From positions 1 to 24,927 of the IMG/VR virus record IMGVR_UViG_3300032050_000758: DNA of 24,927 nt; one strand, written 5' to 3'. The notes under the pieces are model-generated. The model was not told the origin of the DNA. It was given only the letters and a program-made list of their open reading frames with translations, and did not search any database. Shown here one piece after another: positions 16,901 to 23,762 of the stretch (positions are counted from its first letter, which is position 1; each line of letters opens with the position of its first letter). Made by a program: the position numbers and the translations under genes. This DNA is from a virus.

Positions 16901-18799
16901 ACTTTTAGCGTCGGCAATGGCTGAGTTAGCCGCAGTAATAGCGCTATTGATAACAATCTGGTCTAAAGGTTTGCCGGAAACTACGCCTGTTACAGCGTTA
17001 GTAACCAACTTTTTCTGAGTGTCAGTCAGGTCGCCAAACCCTTCAATATTACCTAAAAGCGAATTAACAGCACCGTTAACACCACCGGTAACAAAACCTC
17101 TAGTCATAGCTTCGCCAACATCTTGGCCACTAAGCAACGCAGTGCCAGCAGAAACTGCGGCGTTCTGAAAGCCTTTAGTTAAACTGTCTGTAACACCCGC
17201 TGGCAATCCAAGGTCTTTAATAAATGAAGCTCCCTCCCCCATAAAATCCATGCCGGGGATTTGAGCGCCAGCAAAACTGATTGCAGCGCCCTTAATTGCA
17301 TCCCCAATATCTTTACCACTTAAAACATTTACAGCTAAATTAGCCGCAATTTGTTGGGGTATAGACAGACCACCCGTAGCCAACGCCAAACCAATTTGAC
17401 CAATCGGGCCAAGGTCTTGCATAAGGATAGCAAGATCATTAGAAGTTGCGTACGTTGTATAAAAGATTGGCGTGCCGTCAGGAGTGAATTGAACTCGATA
17501 GCCAGTGTTCCCACTGCCATCAAACGTACCGCCAAAAGCATTTCCTGTTTGTCGCTCACCATAAGTACTAGGAACAGCTTCCCCAGTCTTTTTGTTGCCG
17601 TAGGTTGTTTGCCCTGTATCGGCTACAAGTTTGCCGTCTACTGTTTTAAGTTTTGATGGGTCAATTGCTTCCAATTCACCATTGCCGTTGTCTTGACCAT
17701 ACAAGGTTGTTAGCTTTGCCCCTGCTGGAACTTCTACTGATTTATAATATTCATTGCCTTCTGAGTCATATTGCCCTGAAGGTACACTAATAACTTGAGT
17801 AGTTTTACCAGTATCTTCATCGGTAACAGTTCTAACATACTGCCCGTTATACGTTTTGCCAATTTCTTGGACTGGTGTGTAAACAGGAACAACACCAAAA
17901 TCTTTAATGTCGGTAATATCAATACTGGCCAAAATGCTTGCCATATCAGCGGCGTTTGCTTGCGCAGTGCCCTTACCTTCACCCGTCCATTTGTCTGTTA
18001 AGTTTTGAGAAAGAATTTGTTGGGTTAACGTAGTCGTAGCAGCAGAGCCAGTATCTTTAATTACGCTACCTTCAGAGTTAACAATCGCGCCAGTATTAGT
18101 TAAGAACGTGCCGTTGTTTAGGTCAACTGCTTTAGACAGATCAACCGCTGCTGGCTGTGTTTGTGTTTGTGTTTGCGTTGTATCGTCATTAGCAATAGCC
18201 GCGTCATACCTAGTCTGAACATCAGCTAAGTTAGTGTTAGTAGCCCTTGCCAGTTGTTCTGGCGACACAGAAGCTTCCTGCATTACCCTAGCAATAGTGG
18301 CGTCGTCTGCGCCGGGGTTAGCATTAAACCAACCAAGGATGTCGGCATCGGTTACTTTAGTAGCTTGAGTTTGGGTTTGAGCTTGAGTTGTATCCGCAAC
18401 TTGCGTGTTGTTTGTAAGGGTAGCAATTCCAGTCGGCGGTGTGTACGTATCTGGTGTGTATGTATCCGGTGTGTATGTATCCGATGTGTATACATCCGCA
18501 ACTTGCGTATTGTTTACAGAAGTGTTGGGGCTGTCATAAGTTGATTGAGAATATACATCTGGCTGAAACTGTTGCGCAGAATAATCAACTTCTTGTGTAA
18601 CGGGGGCGGCGGCAGGGAGCGACGCAATGCCCAAAGCGGCGTCGTACCGAGACTGAATACTGCCTAAGTCCGTGTTAGTTACTTGCGACATCCGCTCCGG
18701 AGTTACCCCCGCCGCCTGCATAGTGGTAGCAATTAGCGTGTCGTCCGCATCGGGATTAGCGTTTAGCCAACCAAGAATGTCTGCGTCTGTTACTGCCAT
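13931..18799 (-). CDS. Large repeat-containing virion/ejection-type protein
   Basis: The 1622-residue start is set at the ATG at 18799, which overlaps the previous stop as TAATG and has GGAAGG 8 bases upstream. An in-frame TTG at 18814 is less likely. Two copies of a 55-residue module lie at about 3-57 and 149-203, separated by Thr/Tyr/Pro repeats and Gln/Thr runs. The middle (about 480-650) is Ala/Gly-rich amphipathic sequence. At about 930-1110 lie hydrophobic Ala/Gly helices ending in PLEYVEEGAAQGFE, reminiscent of the QEG-rich part of the 2106-residue protein. Residues about 1322-1454 are a DTK-L/A tetrapeptide array. A proline-rich linker leads to a C-terminal domain (QLANVFYYGKDFGSKKQ, then ATPEEIAEIIRQG). 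No enzymatic site was seen. The size, amphipathic helices and neighbours suggest an internal or ejected virion protein that may interact with membranes; a tail-length-type role is less likely. Confidence 0.65.
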   Translation of the reverse strand: MAVTDADILGWLNANPDADDTLIATTMQAAGVTPERMSQVTNTDLGSIQSRYDAALGIASLPAAAPVTQEVDYSAQQFQPDVYSQSTYDSPNTSVNNTQVADVYTSDTYTPDTYTPDTYTPPTGIATLTNNTQVADTTQAQTQTQATKVTDADILGWFNANPGADDATIARVMQEASVSPEQLARATNTNLADVQTRYDAAIANDDTTQTQTQTQPAAVDLSKAVDLNNGTFLTNTGAIVNSEGSVIKDTGSAATTTLTQQILSQNLTDKWTGEGKGTAQANAADMASILASIDITDIKDFGVVPVYTPVQEIGKTYNGQYVRTVTDEDTGKTTQVISVPSGQYDSEGNEYYKSVEVPAGAKLTTLYGQDNGNGELEAIDPSKLKTVDGKLVADTGQTTYGNKKTGEAVPSTYGERQTGNAFGGTFDGSGNTGYRVQFTPDGTPIFYTTYATSNDLAILMQDLGPIGQIGLALATGGLSIPQQIAANLAVNVLSGKDIGDAIKGAAISFAGAQIPGMDFMGEGASFIKDLGLPAGVTDSLTKGFQNAAVSAGTALLSGQDVGEAMTRGFVTGGVNGAVNSLLGNIEGFGDLTDTQKKLVTNAVTGVVSGKPLDQIVINSAITAANSAIADAKSTSTNTEDTLTKAGLVDGNAATDADTITSLLANKDVVSSIGSDAVTTPDTLNLGGADALAKTLTDASTLIDTEFGDLKGAQDKNAANDQLRDTIRTSSSFNDAYALARKELGANKTFDWFNPKTGKVESFSTATKEERPDLNVTAGDKAIAALNASNLSTVTDASSTVAAQGDTAARTLAAAPDQNSAETKRLTALNNSLVLGNAPNQSTAETARLAAQNKTAKLSAEESDSAITSVFKNVTGTLSAAAGEQASALEGALKASGAIGKNSLLAGMANGLTSYGANNVSTKAQEQEQGFVTEIAKAGNTGNFWSDAGAKLKVLPSAIINNPIGFGYAVVKEGIQEVIPILTGATAAKWGGKFIGFAADAIVNGVEAGGAGYNGTVAKAEKAGMSEANAHAAGQKAFVASATVAAVLGPIVDAPFIKRAAGDVVEKTTLSTVGKSAAKEMPLEYVEEGAAQGFEDYFATGKVNVNNILTGATAGAAVAGHTVASIQLGEMALSKVEQAASSEILTSVAGDKAGELQTQVASTLANTKNLSDAGTQIATTMQDAGMNVNQAQSVANTVVAEAVVHNLTKTSGADTKFSVDNLNAPVGFDTDGNAVTVGDVLGSSVTGKGPEFKVQPDVVIGTAGDGKPLTIGDLTGLKAKDTPITTDAKATAAAADAKSDVVAALETAGLSETKADTLADVLADTKSDVDTKADTATDTKLDTKLDTKADTATDTKLDTKADTATDTKLDTKLDTKADTATDTKLDTKADTATDTKLDTKADTATDTKLDTKLDTKLDTKLDTKLDTKLDTKLDTDVDTDTDTDLDTDTDTDTDTKITTDLPNIEEVEKVIDDLDDDVIDKVTTLIDDPIVDKIINDPTKQPPPKPPKNPKVPSKITGLTWPQATALASSFGTAQLANVFYYGKDFGSKKQKVSKSGKLEQEEYKALSVTKAGAEGEKIEEEELARKDKTDENDVEELLKKIEGSSDNAATPEEIAEIIRQGA
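14438..14835 (-). repeat. 12-bp coding repeat array (DTK-L/A tetrapeptides)
   Basis: The unit is 12 bp, encoding D-T-K-(L/A) or variants (DTAT, then DTDT towards the C-terminal side). The longer motif GTCTGTAGCTGTGTCAGCC recurs at 14585, 14621, 14657, 14705 and 14741, with a near copy at about 14789; all spacings are multiples of 12. Positions 14581-14640 and 14701-14760 are identical over 60 bases. This points to recent slippage or unequal recombination, always in frame. Confidence 0.9.
18191..18355 (-). repeat. Shared 55-residue module, copy B
   Basis: This is the second copy in the 1622-residue protein (VTDADILGWFNANPG to QTRYDAA). It is very similar to copy A and more distantly related to copy C in the next gene. 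The pattern predicts three short helices. Confidence 0.85.
18438..18497 (-). repeat. Four 15-bp coding repeats (DTYTP-like)
   Basis: Four tandem units resembling GGTGTGTATGTATCC encode D-T-Y-T-P pentapeptides in the linker between module copies A and B. The two central units are identical and the last has diverged. Confidence 0.85.
18629..18793 (-). repeat. Shared 55-residue module, copy A
   Basis: This is the first copy, at the extreme N-terminus of the 1622-residue protein (VTDADILGWLNANPD to QSRYDAALG). It starts two residues after the chosen ATG, which supports that start. Confidence 0.85.
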
Positions 18800-19140
18800 T
18801 ATCCGACCTTCCAATTTGTTCCGTCAGAATATATAGGTACAGCCACTGCCCCGCCACCCACCACTGTTGCCCCAAATGTTGGAGCTAGTGCATCTGTTAC
18901 AAAAGATCTTGCACCTAAACCAGAAGTAACTGCGCTAGGCAGTGTAGACACCGTGTAGTTAGTCAATGCAGGGATAATCTCGTCTGTTTTTAGTTGGTCA
19001 AGAATTGCATCGACCCTGTTAAAGTACAGACGCAAAACGTTGTTAAGTTGGTCAGCATATTGCCGCTCATACTCTATTGGAGCCAGTGGTAAGTTAGGCG
19101 AAGCAACTTGGTTGATTTCAAAATCAGAGATAACAATCAT
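18799..19140 (-). CDS. Small virion-associated protein with tail-type C-terminal motif
   Basis: The 113-residue ATG overlaps the stop of the gp10-like gene by 4 bases (ATGA), with a GGGG-type Shine-Dalgarno. Residues about 16-56 form a helix (PLAPIEYERQYADQLNNVLR). The C-terminal third (GARSFVTDALAPTFGATVV, a GGG turn, then SDGTNWKVG) matches a short motif that I know recurs at the ends of phage tail, fibre and baseplate-type proteins. A role as a small tail or head-tail adaptor component is plausible and not proven. Confidence 0.65.
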   Translation of the reverse strand: MIVISDFEINQVASPNLPLAPIEYERQYADQLNNVLRLYFNRVDAILDQLKTDEIIPALTNYTVSTLPSAVTSGLGARSFVTDALAPTFGATVVGGGAVAVPIYSDGTNWKVG

Positions 19141-21020
19141 GAGTTACCCCTTCTGCCGTCTTGTTTGATGTCAATACGAGGACTGCCTAACTGCCAAGCA
19201 CACCCAAGCTGGTTAGACTCAACCTGCAAGATCATCTGACGGCCACGCACCCTGACGTACACCTGACCCGTAAACTCTTCAATAACAGCAGTAGCCGTGC
19301 GTGTAATCGTAGCGCTTGAATTGCCACCCAAAGAGATGGGATCGTTATACCCAGAGCCAGAGTTCTGCATGGGGATTAAGGTCATAGTCACATTAGGTGA
19401 CGCATTGTCTGATCCTCGGAATGTAATGTCGGGCAGCATCCTCCAGACAAAGCCAAAATGGTCGCCGTCATCAATGTCAAACTCGGCAGAGCCAATAATT
19501 GCGTTAATAGCTACAGGTGTTCCGCTTACGTTGTCATCATTGCCGCTCTCATGCTCAACGATGTTATAGCTATATGTGGCCGCTATTGGGTGGGCGCGAA
19601 GACCAGAATCAAGCCAAGCTGTACGGCCCATAGTCCCATAGGCCCATACGTCTTCTAAGTAGTTGTAAGTAACGTACAAGTCAATTACATTGCTTCCGGC
19701 AGAGCAATAGAACCACCAAACTTCGTTATAGCCTTCGTTAGTTCCAGAACAAATCTGCTCGGCTTGCAATAAATTAATGTCTTGGAAAATGTACTGCTTA
19801 AGATCACAACGCAAAGTCTGGACACGACCATCGTATTTATAAAACTTTTCTACGCCCATCCAGTACACAACACCAGATGCCGCAACAGCCGCATTGGGGC
19901 CAATAATAGAAATGTTATCGCCTAATAATTGGGTGCTCCAAACGACTGGTGGCCCTTGATATTGCAAAGAATAAAGTGCCGAGTCAGTAAATACTATGAT
20001 CTCTTGGCGGGTCTGGACAGCTGTAATAATTTCAGAACCGTGCGACAGTTGGGTACTACCTGCTTGGTTAGTTGCTGCTACTGCCCAATCTACTACAGAC
20101 TCTTGATCTGACCAGCGGATTAACATTGGGTTCTTTGTTGAACTGCCGTAGTCGTTAGTTCCAAACGCAAATACAAACCGACTAGCATCGGAGATAATCA
20201 AGAAGTCTTGCATCAATGGAACATCACTGGCCCCCACCAAGCTAGAAACTAAAACGCCGCGAGTAGTTACGCCGTTTGTTGCATCCCAGTAATACAGCGC
20301 CCCACCGCGAGGGCCAAAGATTAAATCTTCGCCAAAGTTTTGCTGGTTCCAAATACGCATAGAGAAAGTTGATGTACTACCAACACCCCAAGTACCAGAC
20401 CCCCAAGAGCCAGCACCCCATCCAACCAAAGGAATAGCATATTCTGGGCCTACATTGACTTGATACGCCGCTACAACAGAAGCCCCACCACCAGGAGAAC
20501 CAGAAACATCTGTGGCATTTGCCGTAGCTGACGCTGTAAATGTATAACTATTAGCGTTTATTACTGAGATTTGATACTCGGCATTCAAGACCGTTGCCGT
20601 GATGTTTCCACCAAGACCTACAGCCCCACTAAACGTTACAAAGTCGCCCGTTACGCCACCGTGCGCTGTGTCTGTAACAGTGATAATGGCCGAGCCATTT
20701 GTAGCTACAAACGGATTATTGTTAATTGTGCTGCTGGCCCGGATAGGCGTGATGTCGTAATAAGCACCGCCTCGTTCAATGTAGAACTTTAAGTTAGTGC
20801 CTACACCAACAAGGTTTAAACCACCTAAAGTAATCCAATTCCACAAAGAACGGCAAACACCCAGAAACGTGTACGCAGAAATACGTACCCAGCCGCCAAT
20901 TTTTTCGGGCGTACCCTGACGGAACCGCATCTTGTCGGAAACGTACCAACCGTTCTCGTTGGTATAGCGGGTGTTTTCTTTGTTTACACCCGGCTTCAGG
21001 GTTAGTTTTTTAAGCGGCAT
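19137..21020 (-). CDS. Packaged-DNA stabilisation protein, P22 gp10-like
   Basis: The 627-residue start has an AAAGGTAG Shine-Dalgarno. The N-terminus (LKPGVNKENTRYTNENGWY, then KMRFRQGTPEKIGGW) is characteristic of phage stabilisation proteins of the P22 gp10 type, which form the tail hub that plugs the portal after DNA packaging. An inserted beta-rich domain at about 105-175 (TDTAHGGVTGDFVTFSGAVG, then YQISVINANSYTF) looks like the small repeat domain often found in phage tail proteins. The rest is rich in Trp, Gly and Tyr, as expected for a beta-propeller-like tail hub. This gene is the best single indicator of short-tailed morphology in the window. It directly follows the lysis genes. Confidence 0.75.
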   Translation of the reverse strand: MPLKKLTLKPGVNKENTRYTNENGWYVSDKMRFRQGTPEKIGGWVRISAYTFLGVCRSLWNWITLGGLNLVGVGTNLKFYIERGGAYYDITPIRASSTINNNPFVATNGSAIITVTDTAHGGVTGDFVTFSGAVGLGGNITATVLNAEYQISVINANSYTFTASATANATDVSGSPGGGASVVAAYQVNVGPEYAIPLVGWGAGSWGSGTWGVGSTSTFSMRIWNQQNFGEDLIFGPRGGALYYWDATNGVTTRGVLVSSLVGASDVPLMQDFLIISDASRFVFAFGTNDYGSSTKNPMLIRWSDQESVVDWAVAATNQAGSTQLSHGSEIITAVQTRQEIIVFTDSALYSLQYQGPPVVWSTQLLGDNISIIGPNAAVAASGVVYWMGVEKFYKYDGRVQTLRCDLKQYIFQDINLLQAEQICSGTNEGYNEVWWFYCSAGSNVIDLYVTYNYLEDVWAYGTMGRTAWLDSGLRAHPIAATYSYNIVEHESGNDDNVSGTPVAINAIIGSAEFDIDDGDHFGFVWRMLPDITFRGSDNASPNVTMTLIPMQNSGSGYNDPISLGGNSSATITRTATAVIEEFTGQVYVRVRGRQMILQVESNQLGCAWQLGSPRIDIKQDGRRGNS

Positions 21021-21029
21021 GGGCTACCT

Positions 21030-21467
21030 TTATTTACTGGCAACGCCTTTGGTCTTCTCAAAAGAACGCATACCGGCAATGCCCAAGATGCCTGATAATA
21101 TCACCCATAGCTGGTCTGCGTCTAGTACCGGAGGAGGATCCATGCCCACTGGAACCCAGCCCATAGCCTGCAAGTACTTCCAGCACCACTGAAAAAGCGG
21201 ATACAGAAGAAACTGATACCCCATAGCCGCCACGCCAATCCAACCGATGGCAGGACGCCAGCCGCTGACAAACACGCTACTGGACGCCGCTTCGATCTTG
21301 TTGACCTCAATCTGGGCTAGGTCTGTAGCCTGATTGATGCGTTTCTCTTCAAGATCAAGCTTTCGTTGCTCAATCTCCATTTCCATCTTTTCTTTGTCAG
21401 TGGTAATTAGGTCGCCAGCAACCTTACCCACGGCTTCAATGATTGATCCAACGGCAAGCAAGCTCAT
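21030..21467 (-). CDS. Holin, 3TM family (GTA-type)
   Basis: The 145-residue start overlaps the endolysin stop by 4 bases, with GAAAGGT upstream. Residues about 23-58 form a Glu/Lys-rich coiled-coil helix. SGWRPAIGWIG at about 68-78 is the signature of the 3TM holin family described for gene-transfer-agent release. Hydrophobic segments follow at about 75-98 and 119-134, then a G-MRSFEK ending, also typical. Its predicted role is to permeabilise the inner membrane and release the endolysin made by the gene just upstream. Confidence 0.8.
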   Translation of the reverse strand: MSLLAVGSIIEAVGKVAGDLITTDKEKMEMEIEQRKLDLEEKRINQATDLAQIEVNKIEAASSSVFVSGWRPAIGWIGVAAMGYQFLLYPLFQWCWKYLQAMGWVPVGMDPPPVLDADQLWVILSGILGIAGMRSFEKTKGVASK

Positions 21468-21982
21468 GCTAGACCTTTCAACGTACGGTTAATCCAACCT
21501 TTGAGGAACTTAACCTGCGCAGGATTTTTGTTGCATATCTCAACGTAACGGGCAATCTTGGCCAAGGCGTAGGATTCTTTAAACCGTTGGCCGTCCGTGA
21601 TTTGGTTGAGTTTCTCTACAGTTTTAGCACCGATACCGCCGTCAGGAGTAGCGCCCACCACAAGCTGCGCCAGCTTTACAGCCATGCCCATGCCTGCGTT
21701 TACACCAAAGTTAAAGATGGTATTGGCCACCTCTTGGTTACTAATCTCGTTACCCCGCATCTTGTCCCAGAACTCAACACGGTAGAACTCACGCACCATA
21801 GGTGTTAAGGAACCGCCCATTTCTTTCTTGTCTACCAGCGCCCAGCCGGGCCACTGCGGATTCTTGTTTCTAGCAATGCCCGCATAGGTCATACCACCCG
21901 TGTCGCCGGGTACTTCGTGTAGGACGTAGCCGCCCTCGTCTCTAATCATTTGCTCAAAGGCTGGTTCAAACTGTGCCATCAT
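21464..21982 (-). CDS. Endolysin, GH108 N-acetylmuramidase with peptidoglycan-binding C-terminus
   Basis: The product has 172 residues, the usual length for the family. The ATG overlaps the previous stop (ATGA) and AAGGAA precedes it. The N-terminus has the GH108 signature RDEGGY, with catalytic-type Glu at residue 16, followed by GDTGGMTYAGIAR. This corresponds to the usual DPGG-x-T element with Asp-Thr in place of Asp-Pro. The C-terminal half (ATPDGGIGAKTVEKLNQ to about 165) matches the PG_binding_3 domain that accompanies GH108. It should cleave the glycan strand of peptidoglycan at lysis. No signal peptide is seen, so export should rely on a holin. Confidence 0.9.
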   Translation of the reverse strand: MMAQFEPAFEQMIRDEGGYVLHEVPGDTGGMTYAGIARNKNPQWPGWALVDKKEMGGSLTPMVREFYRVEFWDKMRGNEISNQEVANTIFNFGVNAGMGMAVKLAQLVVGATPDGGIGAKTVEKLNQITDGQRFKESYALAKIARYVEICNKNPAQVKFLKGWINRTLKGLA

Positions 21983-22275
21983 TTTTCCTTGCAGGGTGCT
22001 TCTGACTTTTTAGAATCGTCATTTTGCATGAGTTTGATACCAGACAGGAACCCAATCATGCCGCCTATAAGAGTAGAAAAAGCGGGTGAAATCATCTTGA
22101 AAATTTCTGCGTTGTCCACTTCCTTGGCCCACAGACCCAACATAAAGCTGATTACCATTGCCAATACGGAGATACACAGGGTTGTGCTTACCATGAGCGT
22201 GACGTACAGCGTCAGCTTGTCCCTCGTGTCCGGAACAGGTTTCTTGACCGGTCTGGGTATCGGTTTTCTGGTCAT
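21979..22275 (-). CDS. Two-helix membrane protein of the lysis cassette
   Basis: The 98-residue start overlaps the upstream stop as ATGA, with no strong Shine-Dalgarno. It has a basic Pro/Lys/Arg-rich N-terminus (about 1-20), hydrophobic helices at about 22-49 and 60-83 (the second with SPAFSTLIGGMIGFLSG), and a charged C-tail. Size, topology and position directly before the endolysin suggest a second holin or an antiholin. The sequence itself does not match a holin family I can name, so a generic virion or host-membrane protein is possible. Confidence 0.6.
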   Translation of the reverse strand: MTRKPIPRPVKKPVPDTRDKLTLYVTLMVSTTLCISVLAMVISFMLGLWAKEVDNAEIFKMISPAFSTLIGGMIGFLSGIKLMQNDDSKKSEAPCKEK

Positions 22276-22511
22276 ACAAGTTTGTCAATCTCGCGTTTAA
22301 GGTTGGTGATGTCAATGTTTATTGTGATCTGCCGCATCCTGTATTCATAAATCTCGTACTCGTACTGATGGAACTTCTTTACCTGTTGCGCTATTTGTGT
22401 GTTTAAAGCACGTTCAGCGTCAAGCCTTTCCACCCGTTTTGCAAACGCTTCTGTCTGCACACTGGTTTGAGGCTGGACAATCGGATACCACTTGTCGTAG
22501 CTGATCTTCAT
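22272..22511 (-). CDS. Small coiled-coil protein
   Basis: The 79-residue frame overlaps both neighbours by 4 bases. From about residue 20 it is a continuous charged helix with heptad-like Leu/Ile/Tyr spacing, ending in TNLKREIDKL. No membrane segment or signal peptide is visible. It sits among the lysis genes, but its function is unknown; a regulator or scaffold of the membrane partners would fit. Confidence 0.55.
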   Translation of the reverse strand: MKISYDKWYPIVQPQTSVQTEAFAKRVERLDAERALNTQIAQQVKKFHQYEYEIYEYRMRQITINIDITNLKREIDKLV

Positions 22512-22795
22512 TTCTTTTCACGTTTAAGCGCCTCTTCATATCCACGCAAAATTAACGTTCTTGCTTCTGCCGAATCTGCTGTACCCGCCCACATAGGCAG
22601 GTTGTTCCAAATTACTACATAATCTTCTGACTTGCAATACTGTGCATTGTTCTTTAGCCACGCAATCATTTGTTGATGGCGCTCGGATGGGTTGTGGATT
22701 GTGTAACCAATTCCATAGAACTCGCGCACATAACAACCATTCTTGGCTACGGCTCCAACTAGCCCCAACAGCAGTAACAGAATGAGCCAACGCAT
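22508..22795 (-). CDS. Membrane-anchored or exported small protein
   Basis: The 95-residue product has a Leu-rich hydrophobic stretch at about residues 3-17 after MRW, then AVAKNGC, which resembles a signal peptide or signal anchor. It lacks a convincing lipobox. The remainder is soluble, with C21 and C53, a HNPSERHQ motif and a charged C-terminal helix, so it would face the periplasm. Within the lysis cassette a spanin-like role is conceivable, but no typical Rz/Rz1 features were seen. The alternative frame from 22799 is a shadow. Confidence 0.55.
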   Translation of the reverse strand: MRWLILLLLLGLVGAVAKNGCYVREFYGIGYTIHNPSERHQQMIAWLKNNAQYCKSEDYVVIWNNLPMWAGTADSAEARTLILRGYEEALKREKK

Positions 22796-22798
22796 TCA

Positions 22799-22894
22799 TC
22801 ACACCAAAGTCCATGCAATTATGTACGTGCCATAGATGACGAAGGCCACTATACAGGCTGCGGCAATGAATGCTTCAGCCCAGTCCCACATCAT
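22799..22894 (-). CDS. 31-residue single-helix membrane peptide
   Basis: This short frame fills an otherwise empty gap. It starts MMWDWAEAF, continues with about 20 hydrophobic residues (Ile, Ala, Val, Tyr), and ends ...AWTLV. Its ATG overlaps the stop of the 84-residue gene by 4 bases (ATGA), the same coupling used by its neighbours, and the next gene starts 3 bases after its stop. This supports a real translated peptide that would sit in the inner membrane. Its role is unknown; a lysis-related micro-protein fits the position. Confidence 0.55.
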   Translation of the reverse strand: MMWDWAEAFIAAACIVAFVIYGTYIIAWTLV

Positions 22895-23145
22895 GCAGGC
22901 TCTAGTTCCTTGACCGTGGCTGTTATGACTGCGGTGGATGTGTCTCGATCCATTGTCAAATAGCCTTGGCAAGTGATGTTGTAGTCTACCCCGTTAGCAT
23001 CTTTTTCGCTTTTGACGGGGACGGTGATGTCAAGGTTCTTGAACAGAAGCTCTTTGTCGTTTTCAAAGACGCGCCAGACGTGATCCATAGAACCACGACC
23101 TTCCATGCCTCTGCTTTTGTTAAACCTGATCTTGTACGTGTTCAT
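22891..23145 (-). CDS. Small hypothetical protein between oxygenase and lysis genes
   Basis: The 84-residue product has a good GAGGTGAT Shine-Dalgarno and ATGA overlaps on both sides. It is beta-rich with alternating polar and hydrophobic residues, contains MDHVWRVFEN and a single Cys (ITCQGYL), and ends in a V/T/A-rich strand. There is no signal peptide or membrane helix. I recall similar short proteins in aquatic phage genomes but no function. Tight coupling to the oxygenase upstream suggests co-expression. Confidence 0.6.
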   Translation of the reverse strand: MNTYKIRFNKSRGMEGRGSMDHVWRVFENDKELLFKNLDITVPVKSEKDANGVDYNITCQGYLTMDRDTSTAVITATVKELEPA

Positions 23146-23762
23146 ATCACCTCGGCAGGGGGCGGGGGCGGCAAAGCCTTCTCAACGCCAATCGTAAAGT
23201 GAATGAACGTAAACGGCTTGTCAGATCTGTTGCGGGTGAACAGATGCGGAACCCAAGCGTTGGTCATAATTAAAAGACCCGGCTTTGGCTGAAAGTTTAC
23301 CATCGTGGTTCCAAGCGTTACCTGACTAATGTCTTTCTGTGGCAGGTTAATCTGCTTCTTGGCTTGGTTTGGGTCTGAGAAAACAATCCTCGCCTCTTCG
23401 TCAGGACAATCAAGGAAGTAAAACCCAACCAACTGAGCGCCTGCACCGTGAATGTGCTCATCCATACCTGAATGCTTTTGATGCTCTTGCGCCCAAAACT
23501 CCATGAGATTTGTGCTCTTGTCTCTCATATCGTAGCCTTGGCTGTCTAAAATATTCCAACCAGACTGGGCTATGTGTTTAATCAAACCTTCTAAGCGACC
23601 ATCAAACATACTTCCTGTTTGAATGAGCAAACCGTCAGGGCTTTTTACAGAGTTCTTTAGGTAGTCCGCAACAACAGTTTTGGCTTCATCCAAAAACTGA
23701 GGTTCCTCGGCAGTGTAGACCGCCGAAGAAAAATAGTAGCTTGTTGCAAAGCTGGAAGACAT
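23142..23762 (-). CDS. 2OG-Fe(II) oxygenase, TIGR02466-like
   Basis: The 206-residue start overlaps the previous stop as TAATG. The iron site probably uses the HIHGAG motif (H103/H105) followed by LVGFYFLDCP, the H-x-H-x(n)-GVYYL-type pattern of this family. The distal histidine is H173 in NAWVPHLF. In place of the usual R-I-S-x-S-F-N after it, this protein has KPFTFIHFT, so the 2-oxoglutarate-binding arginine is not obvious and may be one of the RNR residues at 177-179. It is expected to hydroxylate a protein or small molecule using 2-oxoglutarate and oxygen. The substrate is unknown. Confidence 0.75.
   Translation of the reverse strand: MSSSFATSYYFSSAVYTAEEPQFLDEAKTVVADYLKNSVKSPDGLLIQTGSMFDGRLEGLIKHIAQSGWNILDSQGYDMRDKSTNLMEFWAQEHQKHSGMDEHIHGAGAQLVGFYFLDCPDEEARIVFSDPNQAKKQINLPQKDISQVTLGTTMVNFQPKPGLLIMTNAWVPHLFTRNRSDKPFTFIHFTIGVEKALPPPPPAEVI

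Noticed and set aside
16461-17018. 185-codon plus-strand frame antisense to the 1622-residue gene
   Set aside because: Shadow of Ala/Thr/Ser-rich coding sequence. There are no recognisable motifs.
18799-18814. TTG start 5 codons upstream for the 1622-residue protein
   Set aside because: The ATG at 18799 overlaps the previous stop as TAATG, has a GGAAGG Shine-Dalgarno, and begins right at the repeated module.
22536-22814. Alternative 92-codon minus-strand frame overlapping the 95-residue protein
   Set aside because: It lacks the signal-anchor pattern and the ATGA coupling to the next gene. The other frame has a coherent protein and linked stop/start.
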